This document shows, one piece after another, positions 33,549 to 42,515 of a DNA stretch of 54,283 bases; the stretch's first letter is position 1, and every line of letters starts with the position of its first letter. Below the pieces are notes generated by a model. It had not been told where the DNA came from, did not search any database, and worked only from the letters and a program-made list of their open reading frames with translations. A program made the translations under genes and the position numbers. Origin of the DNA: Sulfurimonas sp. GTDB lineage: Bacteria > Campylobacterota > Campylobacteria > Campylobacterales > Sulfurimonadaceae. The DNA lies in NCBI RefSeq assembly GCF_023228785.1, contig NZ_JALOAN010000015.1, positions 1 to 54,283 on the forward strand, read 5' to 3'.

Positions 33549-34589
33549 TTACTTTTTACTAACTCTTTGACACTCTTTTATAAAGTGTTTAGCATTTTCT
33601 ACAGGAACATCTGGGAGTATTCCATGACCTAAGTTAAAGATGTGTCTCTTTCCTTGCATCGTCTCTTGAATAGCCTCTACACACTCGGTGATAGCCTCTT
33701 TGGAGTAAAGACGACATGGTTCCATATTTCCTTGAAGAACATACTTACTTCCAAGTTTTTCTTTAGCAAGACTCATTGGAGTTGACCAGTCCACGCCAAA
33801 TACTTCAAAGTTTCCATAAACTTTATCTAAAAATGCAGGTATACCTTTTGGAAACATAATGATAGGAATATGAGGATATTTCTCTTTTAAAAAGTCAGCG
33901 ATTTCAACCATATATTTCCAAGAAAATTCATCATATTTACCAGGCTCAATAGCAGCTGCCCATGAATCAAAGATCTGAACTACATCGATCCCAGCTTCAA
34001 TTTGTTTTTGCATATAGATCTTTACAACTTCTGTAACTTTTGCAAGTATTTTATGTAAAAGTGCGGGATTTGAGTACATCATTTTTTTACAAATATTGTA
34101 CGTCTTCGTACCTTCACCTTCTATCATGTAAGTTGCAAGCGTCCAAGGAGCACCCGTAAAACCGATAAGTGCAGTTTTACCACCTCTTGCATCTAACTCT
34201 TTTTTTATAAGTTCTATTGTCTCATAAACATAAGTTAATTTTGAAGCTGCTTCTTCGCCACCAATGAGTGCATCGATATCAGCTTCTGTCTCTATAGGAT
34301 TGTCAAATTTTGGACCTGAGCCTGTAATGAATTTTAAATCCATTCCCATCTCATTTGGAATAACTAAGATATCGCTAAAAAGTATTGCAGCATCAACTCC
34401 AACTATATCTACAGGTTGTAATGTAACTTCACAAGCTTTTTTTGGATCATGACAAAGGTTTAAAAAGTTTCCAGCCTCAGCACGAACTCTCATATACTCT
34501 GGTAGATAGCGACCCGCTTGTCTCATCATCCAAACTGGAGTGTATGGAGTCTCCTTGCCAAAACATGCATCTACAAATATTTTACTCAT
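33549..34589 (-). CDS. hemE: Uroporphyrinogen decarboxylase
   Basis: This 346-residue cytosolic enzyme has PVWMMRQAGRYLPEY (18-32), the substrate pocket GFTGAPWTLATYM, DSWAAAIEP and NLGHGILPDVP. It converts uroporphyrinogen III to coproporphyrinogen III in haem synthesis. Length is as usual. A radical SAM gene follows after 6 nt. Confidence 0.97.
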   Translation of the reverse strand: MSKIFVDACFGKETPYTPVWMMRQAGRYLPEYMRVRAEAGNFLNLCHDPKKACEVTLQPVDIVGVDAAILFSDILVIPNEMGMDLKFITGSGPKFDNPIETEADIDALIGGEEAASKLTYVYETIELIKKELDARGGKTALIGFTGAPWTLATYMIEGEGTKTYNICKKMMYSNPALLHKILAKVTEVVKIYMQKQIEAGIDVVQIFDSWAAAIEPGKYDEFSWKYMVEIADFLKEKYPHIPIIMFPKGIPAFLDKVYGNFEVFGVDWSTPMSLAKEKLGSKYVLQGNMEPCRLYSKEAITECVEAIQETMQGKRHIFNLGHGILPDVPVENAKHFIKECQRVSKK

Positions 34590-34637
34590 TTTTATCCTTT
34601 TGAATCGTTGTGTAATTTTAGTCTACTTATCTTAAAA

Positions 34638-35156
34638 CTAATGCTTTTTTCCTACTTTTGATAAAAAGTACAAACCCACTGCTACTGCAGTGATTGATAG
34701 TGCTAGGTAGAATAGATCCAGTGCACCTTCATATTTAGTGTACCCAACTTTTTGAAAAAATCCAACCACAAGTACCATTACTATGACTTTTGAGATCTTG
34801 TCTTTTAACTGATCTAGTGAATCAATAGCTAGAACTTTATTTTCAGCGTTTGCTTCACACTTTGCTGCATCTATATCTGAGATGAAAAGCTCATAAACAC
34901 CAAATGAAAATATAAGCATAACTATACCAATAAGATATAAATCAACAGCACCAATTATCCCGCCAACTACATCTTCATGAAATTTATCTGGATGAGCACC
35001 TGTTGTATAAGTTGCAAAAACATACTTAGCAGTAGAGTAGATATCAACACTCGCCACCGCAAATAAAATAACAGCACCAACAAGACCAAAAATAACAGCT
35101 AGTAAGACTATAAATCTTGTGCTCCATAGAGTACTTTCAAAGAGTCTCTCAAACAT
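34638..35156 (-). CDS. YqhA/UPF0114-family membrane protein
   Basis: The 172-residue protein has four membrane helices (about 13-36, 70-92, 120-138 and 145-163) and the family block GGIIGAVDLYLIGIVMLIFSFGVYELF. Function in the family is unknown. It starts 1 nt after the asd stop, so it is in the same transcript as asd. Confidence 0.87.
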   Translation of the reverse strand: MFERLFESTLWSTRFIVLLAVIFGLVGAVILFAVASVDIYSTAKYVFATYTTGAHPDKFHEDVVGGIIGAVDLYLIGIVMLIFSFGVYELFISDIDAAKCEANAENKVLAIDSLDQLKDKISKVIVMVLVVGFFQKVGYTKYEGALDLFYLALSITAVAVGLYFLSKVGKKH

Positions 35157-35157
35157 A

Positions 35158-36189
35158 CTACTTAGATTCCATTTCTATCCACTTTTGAGCTATACGAACA
35201 GCGTTTGTAGCAGCTCCAACTCTTAGGTTATCAGCAACAACAAAGAGGTGAATGATGTTTTTTGCAAAGTTATCAGCTCGTATGCGACCTACAAAAGTTT
35301 CATTTTTATCAACACAAGTTGCAGGCATTGGGTAAAGGCTTTCATTAGGCTCATCTACAATAACTATGTTTGGAGCTTTTTGTAAAATATCTTTAGCCAT
35401 CTTTGCATCTACATCTTTAGCAAATGTAAGAGTAAGCGCTTCAGCGTGACCACGAAGAGTAGGTACACGAACACAAGTAGCACTTAGTGGAACTTCTCTA
35501 TGTAAGATTTTACTAGTCTCATTTACCATTTTCATCTCTTCTTTTGTGTAACCATTATCCATGAAAACGTCTATTTGCGGGATAACATTTAGAGCTATTT
35601 GATGTGCAAAACACTTATGCTCTGCATCATCTAGATTAAAAGCAAAAAATGCTTGCATTTGAGATACTAACTCTTCCATTGCTTCTTTTCCAGCACCAGA
35701 AGTAGCTTGGTATGTACTTGCATCTACTCTTGTTAGACCATATGCGTCATCTAAGGGTTTTAAAACTTGTAGCATTTGAATAGTTGAGCAGTTAGGATTT
35801 GCAATGATTCCTTTTACTCTCCACTTTGCAATATCTTCTGGATTTACTTCAGGAATGACTAAAGGAATATCTGCGTCCATTCTAAAGTGAGAAGTGTTGT
35901 CAATAACTACTGCACCCGCACGGACTGCATCTTGTGCATATTTAGCACTTACACTTCCACCAGCTGAAAAAAGTGCTATTTCTATCTCTTCTTCTTCAAA
36001 GATATCACTTGTAAGTTCTTTTATAACTATAGGTTTTGAGTTAAACTCAACTCTGTTTCCAGCACTTCTACTACTTGCTAGTGGTACTAATTTGTTTAAT
36101 GGAAAATCAAGTTCTTGAAGAACTCTTAGAATTTCTTCTCCAACTGCGCCATTTGCGCCAACTACTGCTACATTGTATTTTTTAGACAT
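35158..36189 (-). CDS. asd: Aspartate-semialdehyde dehydrogenase
   Basis: This 343-residue enzyme has the NADP-binding GANGAVGEEIL (11-21), catalytic Cys in NPNCSTIQ (about 133), TYQATSGAGKEAMEEL and the base His in RVPTLRGHAEALT. It makes aspartate semialdehyde for lysine/diaminopimelate, threonine and methionine. It follows flgR by 11 bp, the same order that I recall in C. jejuni. Confidence 0.97.
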   Translation of the reverse strand: MSKKYNVAVVGANGAVGEEILRVLQELDFPLNKLVPLASSRSAGNRVEFNSKPIVIKELTSDIFEEEEIEIALFSAGGSVSAKYAQDAVRAGAVVIDNTSHFRMDADIPLVIPEVNPEDIAKWRVKGIIANPNCSTIQMLQVLKPLDDAYGLTRVDASTYQATSGAGKEAMEELVSQMQAFFAFNLDDAEHKCFAHQIALNVIPQIDVFMDNGYTKEEMKMVNETSKILHREVPLSATCVRVPTLRGHAEALTLTFAKDVDAKMAKDILQKAPNIVIVDEPNESLYPMPATCVDKNETFVGRIRADNFAKNIIHLFVVADNLRVGAATNAVRIAQKWIEMESK

Positions 36190-36200
36190 TATTTCTCCTG

Positions 36201-37343
36201 TTATTGTATTTTATTTTGTAAAAAAAGTTCATCTGCTTTTATGATGTTTGATTCACTAAGAATAACTGCGCGCTCTATGACCGATAAAAGTTCTCTAATA
36301 TTTCCTGGCCAAGCGTATGATAAGAGTTGTTCTTTTGCATCATCACTTAGTGTTTTTGTATCAAATGAGTACTTTTTACAGTTAATCTCTATCATCGCAT
36401 CTGCAATATCTAAGATCTCATCTTTTCTCTGGTTTAATGGTGGAATATTTAAGGGAATTGTGTTTAATCTATAGTAGAGATCTTCTCTAAACTCACCATC
36501 TTTTATCTTTTGCGTTAAGTTTGCATTTGTAGCTGAGACAACACGAATATCTATCTTAATACTCTTTGATGATCCTAATCTTCTTACCTCTTTTTCTTGC
36601 AAAGCACGAAGAAGTTTTGCTTGAAGGGAGTAGGGCATTTCTGCTATTTCATCTAAAAAAAGTGTTCCACCTTGTGCTAACTCAAACTGCCCAGCTTTTG
36701 CCTCAGACGCATCAGTAAAAGCACCTTTTTCAAAACCAAAAAGTTCACTCTCTATAAGATTCTCAGGAATAGCTGCCATATTTATTGCAACAAATGGACC
36801 TTTTGCACGAGGTGAATTTTTGTGGATATAATCCGCAAAAACTTCTTTACCAACACCACTTTGACCAAGTAAAAGAATGCTAGCATCAGTTTTACAAGCT
36901 TTGTTTGCTATTTTTAAAACCTCTTCTAAAGCAGGCGAATTTCCTAAAAATCCACTAGAGTCTTTTTTTGCTTTAGGAACTTTTTTTTGTACTTTTTGGA
37001 TTTTATCTTCTCTTTTTATAGCCGCAACTAAAGTATCAACATCAAATGGTTTTAATAAAAAATCTTTAACACCTAACTGTATAGATTCTATAGCTCGGGA
37101 GAGTGTTGCATTTCCAGTCATGATAATGACTTCATATTTACCATTTAACTCTTTTACAAACTCAATACCATCCATTTTAGGCATATTAATATCTGTGATA
37201 ATTAAATCAAATGAAGAATCTAGCTTTTTAAGAGCATCTATTGCATTTTTAAATGTGATGATCTCAAATTCTTTATAATCGCTCATCGCAATTTCTAAAG
37301 ATTTTCTCATATTAATATCGTCTTCAACTATTGCAATTTTCAC
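36201..37343 (-). CDS. flgR: Sigma-54-dependent flagellar response regulator FlgR, no DNA-binding domain
   Basis: The 380-residue protein has a receiver domain (Asp51 in IITDINMPKMDG), then a sigma-54 AAA+ domain: Walker A LLGQSGVGKE (about 157-166), the sigma-54 contact loop GAFTDA (a common GAFTGA variant), Walker B GTLFLDEIAEM and the R-finger region. It stops soon after NIRELLSVIERAVIL, with no Fis-type helix-turn-helix. H. pylori FlgR is likewise known to work without a DNA-binding domain. The gyrA-flgP-flgQ-flgR-asd order supports the name. With the FlgS kinase, not in this window, it drives rod-hook gene transcription. Confidence 0.9.
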   Translation of the reverse strand: MKIAIVEDDINMRKSLEIAMSDYKEFEIITFKNAIDALKKLDSSFDLIITDINMPKMDGIEFVKELNGKYEVIIMTGNATLSRAIESIQLGVKDFLLKPFDVDTLVAAIKREDKIQKVQKKVPKAKKDSSGFLGNSPALEEVLKIANKACKTDASILLLGQSGVGKEVFADYIHKNSPRAKGPFVAINMAAIPENLIESELFGFEKGAFTDASEAKAGQFELAQGGTLFLDEIAEMPYSLQAKLLRALQEKEVRRLGSSKSIKIDIRVVSATNANLTQKIKDGEFREDLYYRLNTIPLNIPPLNQRKDEILDIADAMIEINCKKYSFDTKTLSDDAKEQLLSYAWPGNIRELLSVIERAVILSESNIIKADELFLQNKIQ

Positions 37344-37364
37344 AAAAATGTCCTATTACGAGCC

Positions 37365-37778
37365 CTATTTTAAAGGTGCAATTCTAGCGAAATTATCATT
37401 AAAATCGACTTTGAAGCAAGTAGTTTTGAGTGTTAGTATCGTTGTGGATCTATTTATATGATTTGTAGTTTTCTCTTTATGTTCAACACTTAGACCAAGT
37501 TTGTGAATAAAATCTATAAACTCTTGAGAGTTTTTTTCGATAGTTTCTTTTAAATCATTATTTTTGTAGCTTGTTAGAGTAAGTGATTTTTGTGGTTTTC
37601 CTAAACACTTCTGCATGGAGTTTGAGATGTAAAGTTCTTCATTATATAGAGTTGCATCTTTTATTACATAACGATAGGAAATAAGAAACTCTTTTGCCTC
37701 TAAGAGTACAAAAGAGTTAAGGAGGATTAGTAAGAAAATTGTGCGTGTGAGAGAACGATTTCCATCTCTACTTCGCAT
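37365..37778 (-). CDS. flgQ: FlgQ-like flagellar protein
   Basis: The 137-residue protein has a basic N terminus and a hydrophobic signal segment (TIFLLILLNSFVLLEA, about 13-28), followed by a secreted domain with LTLTSYKNNDLKETI and two Cys in the mature part. Sequence alone gives little, but position between the flgP-like gene and flgR matches C. jejuni flgQ, needed for motility with FlgP. It overlaps flgP by 52 bp, in a different frame. The ATG at 37778 is the only standard start before the signal segment. Confidence 0.65.
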   Translation of the reverse strand: MRSRDGNRSLTRTIFLLILLNSFVLLEAKEFLISYRYVIKDATLYNEELYISNSMQKCLGKPQKSLTLTSYKNNDLKETIEKNSQEFIDFIHKLGLSVEHKEKTTNHINRSTTILTLKTTCFKVDFNDNFARIAPLK

Positions 37779-38314
37779 AGACCCTCTTTAAAAGTTGTCT
37801 CAACGACATTTGCATTTCTAACCATTGCTTTTACTGATGTTCGAATAGTAGATCTTTTAACCATCATATTTTTGATTAAGTCTTGACCATCTATACGGAC
37901 GCCTTTTACCTTTTCAGCTATAAGTCTATAAGCATCTGCTGTTGCAGCCCTTTTTGCAAGTGCGTATGCTTGTGCTGGAGAACTTGTGTTCATTGGCGCT
38001 ACACCTTGTCCAACTACGCTGATTCTTATATCTAAGTCCTCTTTTAAAACCTGTTCTTCTTTTGGTTCTTCTTTGGTCTGTTTTATCTTACTAACAGTTG
38101 ACTCCATAGAAGCAAGTTTTCTTTCTACTGAGTTGACTTTTGTATCCATATCTGAAACTTGTGTTTCTACACTAGTTACTTTAGTATCGATATCTAAGAC
38201 TTGAGTCTCGATAGAGTTTATCTTGTCATAATCACCTATTGTTTGAGCTGATTTTGGTGTATTTGCTACTAAAGCACAAGCACTAAGCGCTATTAAAAGT
38301 AGAGAATATTTCAT
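37727..38314 (-). CDS. flgP: FlgP-like flagellar basal-disk lipoprotein (LPP20 family)
   Basis: The 195-residue protein has a lipoprotein signal with lipobox LSAC (Cys13). A heptad-repeat coiled coil follows (about 32-78, repeated VxSVETQVSxMDxKV). The LPP20/FlgP domain occupies about 95-195: VVGQGVAPMN, AQAYALAKRAATADAYRLIAEKVKGV and VEMEIVL. FlgP forms a large disk under the outer membrane around the flagellar motor in Campylobacter. The coiled coil seems longer than in C. jejuni FlgP (171 residues) and may alter spacing. A TATAAT box lies at 38366-38361, ahead of a small hairpin. Confidence 0.82.
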   Translation of the reverse strand: MKYSLLLIALSACALVANTPKSAQTIGDYDKINSIETQVLDIDTKVTSVETQVSDMDTKVNSVERKLASMESTVSKIKQTKEEPKEEQVLKEDLDIRISVVGQGVAPMNTSSPAQAYALAKRAATADAYRLIAEKVKGVRIDGQDLIKNMMVKRSTIRTSVKAMVRNANVVETTFKEGLCEVEMEIVLSHAQFSY

Positions 38315-38332
38315 AGTCTATCCCTTTTTGTT

Positions 38333-38352
38333 AGACACTAAAAAAAGTGTCT
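38333..38352 (-). terminator. Small hairpin between gyrA and flgP
   Basis: On the minus strand the arms AGACACT and AGTGTCT enclose a loop of six T. It lies 29-48 nt after the gyrA stop and 19 nt before the flgP ATG. The T-run is in the loop, so termination would be weak. It also falls in the 5' leader of flgP and could protect or regulate that mRNA. Confidence 0.4.
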
Positions 38353-38360
38353 TTGAATTA

Positions 38361-38366
38361 TAAGTC
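38361..38366 (-). promoter_or_regulatory. Candidate -10 box for flgP
   Basis: The minus strand carries TATAAT (38366-38361) about 47 nt before the flgP ATG, preceded by TTGACT directly upstream rather than at -35 spacing. Epsilonproteobacterial housekeeping promoters often depend on the -10 box alone. It suggests flgP-flgQ-flgR have their own sigma-70 type promoter rather than relying on gyrA read-through. Confidence 0.4.
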
Positions 38367-38380
38367 AATCTTAGCAACAA

Positions 38381-40879
38381 CTATTCCACATCTAGTATGT
38401 TGATTGGAGTCATATCGTCTTCTTCGTCTTCTTCATCAGGTTTTTTAGGACATCTTGAAACACTTGCAACATCATCACCTTTTACTATATATACGCCAGA
38501 TGTGTTTCTACTTGATTTTGAGATTGTTTGCATATCAACTCTTATCATCTTGCCAGCAACTGTGAGTGCCATCATGTCCATGGTCTCATCTACCATCAGA
38601 CAACCAACTACATGTTTACCAGTTTTAGAAGTCATCTTCATAGCAATAACACCAGAACCACCTCGATTTGTTAGGCGATACTCACCTGCAGAAGTTCGTT
38701 TACCAATACCTTTTTCAGAGACTACTAAAATCTCTTGCTCGTCATTTGCAATGATGTTAGCATCTATAACTTCATCATCTTCATGTTTAAATTTGATACC
38801 TCTAACTCCACGAGTGCTACGACCTTGCTCACGAATTTTCTCTATATCAAATTTTATACATTGAGCTAGTTTCGTAACTATAAATAAGTATTTTATATCT
38901 TGATCTGCTATTTTAGCAGTGATTAGTGCATCATCTTCATCTAAAACGATAGCTCTTACACCATTACTTCTAATGTTTGAGAATTCACTTAAATTTGTTC
39001 TCTTTACAACACCTTTTTGCGTAAAGAAAACTAAGCCTTTTTCTTCGCTAAAGTCTGTTGTTGGAATGATAGAACAGATTCTTTCATCTGCTATTAGGTT
39101 AAGTAAATTTACTACTGCCTTACCTTTTGCTATTCTACTTCCTTCTGGAATCTTATATACTTTCAACCAGTGAAGTTGACCACGATCTGTTACAAAAAGA
39201 AGTGTGTCATGAGTATTACAAGTGAAAAATCTTTCTATAAAGTCATCTTCATAAGTAGTTATGGCAGTCTTGCCTTTACCACCTCTTTTTTGTTTTTCAT
39301 ACTGAGCTAGTGGTACTCTTTTTATATATCCTCTATGAGTGATAGTTACAACCATCGGCTCATTTGGAATGAGATCTTCTATGTCTATGTCATCATAATC
39401 ATCTTCTATCTCTGTTCTTCTTTTGTTTGAACCATAGATCTCGAGAACTTCATCAAACTCTTCGCCTATAATACCATGAAGAACCTCTTCGCTTTTTAGG
39501 ATTGACTCTAGGTACTCTATGAGTTTCATAAGTTCAGCTAGTTCATTTTCAATCTTTTCAATCTCTAGACCAGTTAAACGACCAAGTCTCATAGCTACGA
39601 TGCTAGCAGCTTGGATCTCAGAGAAATCAAACTCGCTTACAAGGTTATTCTTAGCATCTTCTTCATTTTGTGAAGCGCGGATAACACGAATAACATCATC
39701 GATGATATCGATAGCTTTTTTGAGACCTTCTAAGATATGCGCTCTAGCTTTTGCTTTTTCAAGGTCAAAAATAGTACGACGGATGATAACTGTTTTACGG
39801 TGATTTATAAAGTGTTTTAGTATATCAATGATGCCAAAAATTCTAGGCTCTTGATTTAATATAGACAGCATAATGATACCAAAAGTAGTCTGCATGCTAG
39901 TTTGTTTAAAAAGATTGTTTAGAACAATCTCACTCATTGCATCTCTCTTTAGTTCTATCACGACTCTCATACCATCGCGGTCTGATTCATCGCGAACTTC
40001 AGAGACTCCTTCTATCATCTTGTCTTTTACTAGGTTTGCTATATTTTCTATAAGTCTAGCTTTATTTACTTGGTATGGAAGTTCATCGATGATAATAACT
40101 TCTTTTTTAGCTTTTTGTTCTATATGAGTTTTAGCACGAACCTTGATGCGACCGCGACCAGTCTCATATGCATCCATAATACCTTTTTTACCAAAGATGA
40201 TACCACCAGTTGGAAAGTCAGGAGCTTTTATATGTTGCATAATATCAGTTAGTGATATATTAGGATCAGCAAGTAGTGCTTTTAATCCTGTTAAGATCTC
40301 TCTAGGGTTATGTGGAGGGATATTTGTTGCCATACCAACAGCTATACCTGAAGATCCGTTTATTAGTAAGTTTGGAACACGAGTTGGCATAACATCTGGC
40401 TCTTTTGTAGTGCCATCATAGTTATCTATCATGTTTACAGTGTTTTTTTCTAAATCTTTTAGAAGTTCACCAGCATACTTTGTCATTCTAGCTTCAGTAT
40501 AACGCATCGCAGCAGCGTTGTCTCCGTCTATTGAACCGAAGTTTCCTTGACCATCTACTAGTTGCATTCTCATAGAGAAGTCTTGAGCCATACGAACTAG
40601 TGCATCATAAACAGCAGTGTCACCGTGAGGATGGTACTGACCTATAACATCACCAACTATACGTGCAGACTTTTTAAACTTTGAGCCATGAGAGAGGCTA
40701 AGTTTGTCCATCGCATAAAGAATCCTTCTGTGAACAGGTTTAAGCCCATCACGAACATCTGGTAGGGCACGACCAACAATTACGCTCATGGAATAATCGA
40801 GGTAACTATTTTGAAGAGTCTCTTCTATGTTTATCGTTTGTACTTCATCATTGTTTAGCAAATTGCTCATATATAACAC
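38381..40879 (-). CDS. gyrA: DNA gyrase subunit A
   Basis: The 832-residue topoisomerase subunit has the breakage-reunion domain with catalytic Tyr127 in AAMRYTEAR, a C-terminal six-bladed DNA-wrapping domain (GyrA box QKRGGKGK near 535) and an acidic tail (DEEDEEDD). The quinolone region reads HPHGDTAVYDALV: Thr88 corresponds to C. jejuni Thr86 and Asp92 to Asp90, so it is wild type at both resistance positions. Translation may begin at the second Met (MSNLL, 40870) rather than MLY. flgP follows. Confidence 0.96.
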   Translation of the reverse strand: MLYMSNLLNNDEVQTINIEETLQNSYLDYSMSVIVGRALPDVRDGLKPVHRRILYAMDKLSLSHGSKFKKSARIVGDVIGQYHPHGDTAVYDALVRMAQDFSMRMQLVDGQGNFGSIDGDNAAAMRYTEARMTKYAGELLKDLEKNTVNMIDNYDGTTKEPDVMPTRVPNLLINGSSGIAVGMATNIPPHNPREILTGLKALLADPNISLTDIMQHIKAPDFPTGGIIFGKKGIMDAYETGRGRIKVRAKTHIEQKAKKEVIIIDELPYQVNKARLIENIANLVKDKMIEGVSEVRDESDRDGMRVVIELKRDAMSEIVLNNLFKQTSMQTTFGIIMLSILNQEPRIFGIIDILKHFINHRKTVIIRRTIFDLEKAKARAHILEGLKKAIDIIDDVIRVIRASQNEEDAKNNLVSEFDFSEIQAASIVAMRLGRLTGLEIEKIENELAELMKLIEYLESILKSEEVLHGIIGEEFDEVLEIYGSNKRRTEIEDDYDDIDIEDLIPNEPMVVTITHRGYIKRVPLAQYEKQKRGGKGKTAITTYEDDFIERFFTCNTHDTLLFVTDRGQLHWLKVYKIPEGSRIAKGKAVVNLLNLIADERICSIIPTTDFSEEKGLVFFTQKGVVKRTNLSEFSNIRSNGVRAIVLDEDDALITAKIADQDIKYLFIVTKLAQCIKFDIEKIREQGRSTRGVRGIKFKHEDDEVIDANIIANDEQEILVVSEKGIGKRTSAGEYRLTNRGGSGVIAMKMTSKTGKHVVGCLMVDETMDMMALTVAGKMIRVDMQTISKSSRNTSGVYIVKGDDVASVSRCPKKPDEEDEEDDMTPINILDVE

Positions 40880-41204
40880 CTAATCTTGAAAAATAAAATA
40901 TGTTGATAATATCTAAACCACTCTTAAGATATGCGTAAATATGGTTAAAAAAATATAATAATATTAAAATGAGTTGATGTGAAACTATATAAATGCAAAA
41001 TTGCTTATTGTTGACTCTAGTATTTTTTTAAACATTTAATTTACTTAATATACTCTTTAAAGCATAGTTGGTATAATTCAAAACTTTATAAAACTGCTTT
41101 TTTATTGTTGATTGTTGCAATTTACGCACATAATAAACTCTACCTAGGTAGAGATAAAAGATGTATAAAGTATTAAATATATATGAAGCCTTAGGAGATT
41201 ATTT
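40880..41204. other. Intergenic region with divergent gyrA and glnB promoters
   Basis: These 325 bp between divergently transcribed gyrA and glnB hold no believable gene. They are strongly AT-rich, with runs of T/A that fit epsilonproteobacterial promoters. The only strong landmark is a 16-bp perfect palindrome at 41138-41153. No sigma-54 consensus (GG-N10-GC) convinced me in front of glnB. Confidence 0.6.
41138..41153. promoter_or_regulatory. Perfect 16-bp palindrome upstream of glnB
   Basis: CTCTACCTAGGTAGAG is self-complementary over its full length and lies 51 bp before the glnB ATG. With no loop it is better suited to binding a dimeric regulator than to RNA folding. It is a candidate operator for nitrogen control. 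No known consensus is recognised. Confidence 0.45.
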
Positions 41205-41543
41205 ATGAAAAAAATTGAAGCAGTTATAAAACCATTTAAGTTAGAAGATGTAAAAGATGCCTTAGCCGAGATAGGTATTACAGGTATGACGGTTATAGAA
41301 GTTAAAGGTTATGGACGCCAAAAGGGTCATAGTGAACTTTATCGAGGGGCTGAGTATGTTGTGGATTTTTTACCGAAAATAAAAATAGAGATGATAGTAG
41401 AAGATGAAAGTGTAGAAGAAGTGACTAAAACTATTATTCAAGCGGCTAAAACTGGAAAAATAGGTGATGGGAAAATATTTGTTAGCGATATAGAAAAAAT
41501 TATAAGAATTAGAACTGGTGAAATAGATGGCGAAGCTATTTAA
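41205..41543 (+). CDS. glnB: Nitrogen regulatory protein P-II
   Basis: This 112-residue trimeric signal protein has KPFKLEDVKDAL (9-20), the T loop with uridylylation-type Tyr51 (GAEYVVDFLPK), and the B-loop GKIGDGKIFV. It senses ATP/ADP and 2-oxoglutarate and controls nitrogen enzymes and ammonium uptake. No amtB or glnA lies beside it, but gdhA is 6 kb away. TTAGGAGAT gives a strong ribosome binding site, and a strong terminator follows the stop, so it is probably monocistronic. Confidence 0.95.
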   Translation: MKKIEAVIKPFKLEDVKDALAEIGITGMTVIEVKGYGRQKGHSELYRGAEYVVDFLPKIKIEMIVEDESVEEVTKTIIQAAKTGKIGDGKIFVSDIEKIIRIRTGEIDGEAI

Positions 41544-41552
41544 TAAATATAC

Positions 41553-41576
41553 AAAAAAGAGATTTTTCTCTTTTTT
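41553..41576 (+). terminator. Intrinsic terminator of glnB
   Basis: A 10-bp stem AAAAAAGAGA/TCTCTTTTTT with loop TTTT lies 10 nt after the glnB stop, and the 3' arm ends in the required T-run. Confidence 0.85.
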
Positions 41577-41620
41577 AAAAGTTTGATAAGATTGTTTTGC
41601 ATAAAAATGAGTGAGCATAG

Positions 41621-42493
41621 ATGAGTAAAAAAAGTATATCTTTAGTTTTGGGTAGTGGTGGTGCTAGAGGTTTGGCACATATTGGCGTTATAAGATGGCT
41701 TGAAGAAAATGATTTTGAGATTAAGTCTATCTCTGGTTGTTCTATGGGGGCTCTAATTGGCGGATTTTATGCAGCTGGCAAGTTAGATAACTATGTTGAG
41801 TGGATAAAAAATATTGATATTTTAGATATGTTAAAACTATTAGATTTCAAAGGCTCTGGTGGTTTTGTATCAGGAGAGGCTCTTATGAAAAAGATGGAGG
41901 AATTAGCCGGTAATCCTCTCATAGAAGATCTAGACATAAAATTTACTGCAGTAGCTACAAATATAGATGAAGAAAAGGAGGTTTGGATAAATGAAGGGCG
42001 ACTATTAGAAGCCATACGAGCATCTATCTCTTTACCACTTTTTTTTACACCATATTCTAGAAATGGAAGTCTCTTAGTTGATGGAGCTGTTTTAAATCCA
42101 GTTCCAATTGCACCTAGTTTTAATGACTCAACTGATTTGACCATAGCTGTCAATTTAAGTGGGGAAGCTCTAGCTGAGTCACCAATCAAAAAAGAAAAAG
42201 AAGATTCTTATTTTTCTAAAAAGATAAAAAAGTATATGAGTAAGATATCTATACCTGATTCTATAGCTAAAGAAGATGGTATGTATGTAGTAGCAAATAA
42301 ATCTTTTGAGACGATGCAAGGAAGCATCGCTCGAATGAAGTTAGCCGCATATCCACCAGATATAGAGATAAAAATACCTAGAAATTTATGCAGTATGTTT
42401 GAGTTTACAAGGTCAAAAGAGATTATAGAATATGGCTATAAAGTAACAAAAGAGACTTTGGAAAAACATGAAGCTTTGAGTTTAAAAGTATAA
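41621..42493 (+). CDS. Patatin-like phospholipase (RssA/YchK type)
   Basis: The 290-residue protein has the oxyanion loop GSGGARGLAH (12-21), nucleophile elbow GCSMG (Ser about 42), and the DG of the catalytic dyad in LLVDGAVLNPVP. There is no signal peptide, so it is a cytosolic serine lipase of the patatin family. Substrate is unknown. A hairpin follows, shared with the convergent deaminase gene. Confidence 0.9.
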   Translation: MSKKSISLVLGSGGARGLAHIGVIRWLEENDFEIKSISGCSMGALIGGFYAAGKLDNYVEWIKNIDILDMLKLLDFKGSGGFVSGEALMKKMEELAGNPLIEDLDIKFTAVATNIDEEKEVWINEGRLLEAIRASISLPLFFTPYSRNGSLLVDGAVLNPVPIAPSFNDSTDLTIAVNLSGEALAESPIKKEKEDSYFSKKIKKYMSKISIPDSIAKEDGMYVVANKSFETMQGSIARMKLAAYPPDIEIKIPRNLCSMFEFTRSKEIIEYGYKVTKETLEKHEALSLKV

Positions 42494-42500
42494 ATATAAA

Positions 42501-42515
42501 GAGTAGAAACTACTC
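42501..42515. terminator. Shared hairpin between convergent genes
   Basis: GAGTAG-AAA-CTACTC lies 8 nt after the lipase stop and includes the stop codon of the opposing deaminase gene. It can be extended by A-T pairs after a mismatch. It is a probable bidirectional terminator. Confidence 0.45.

Noticed and set aside
38397..40421. Several long plus-strand frames inside gyrA
   Set aside because: Antisense shadows of an essential conserved gene, without ribosome binding sites or recognisable domains.
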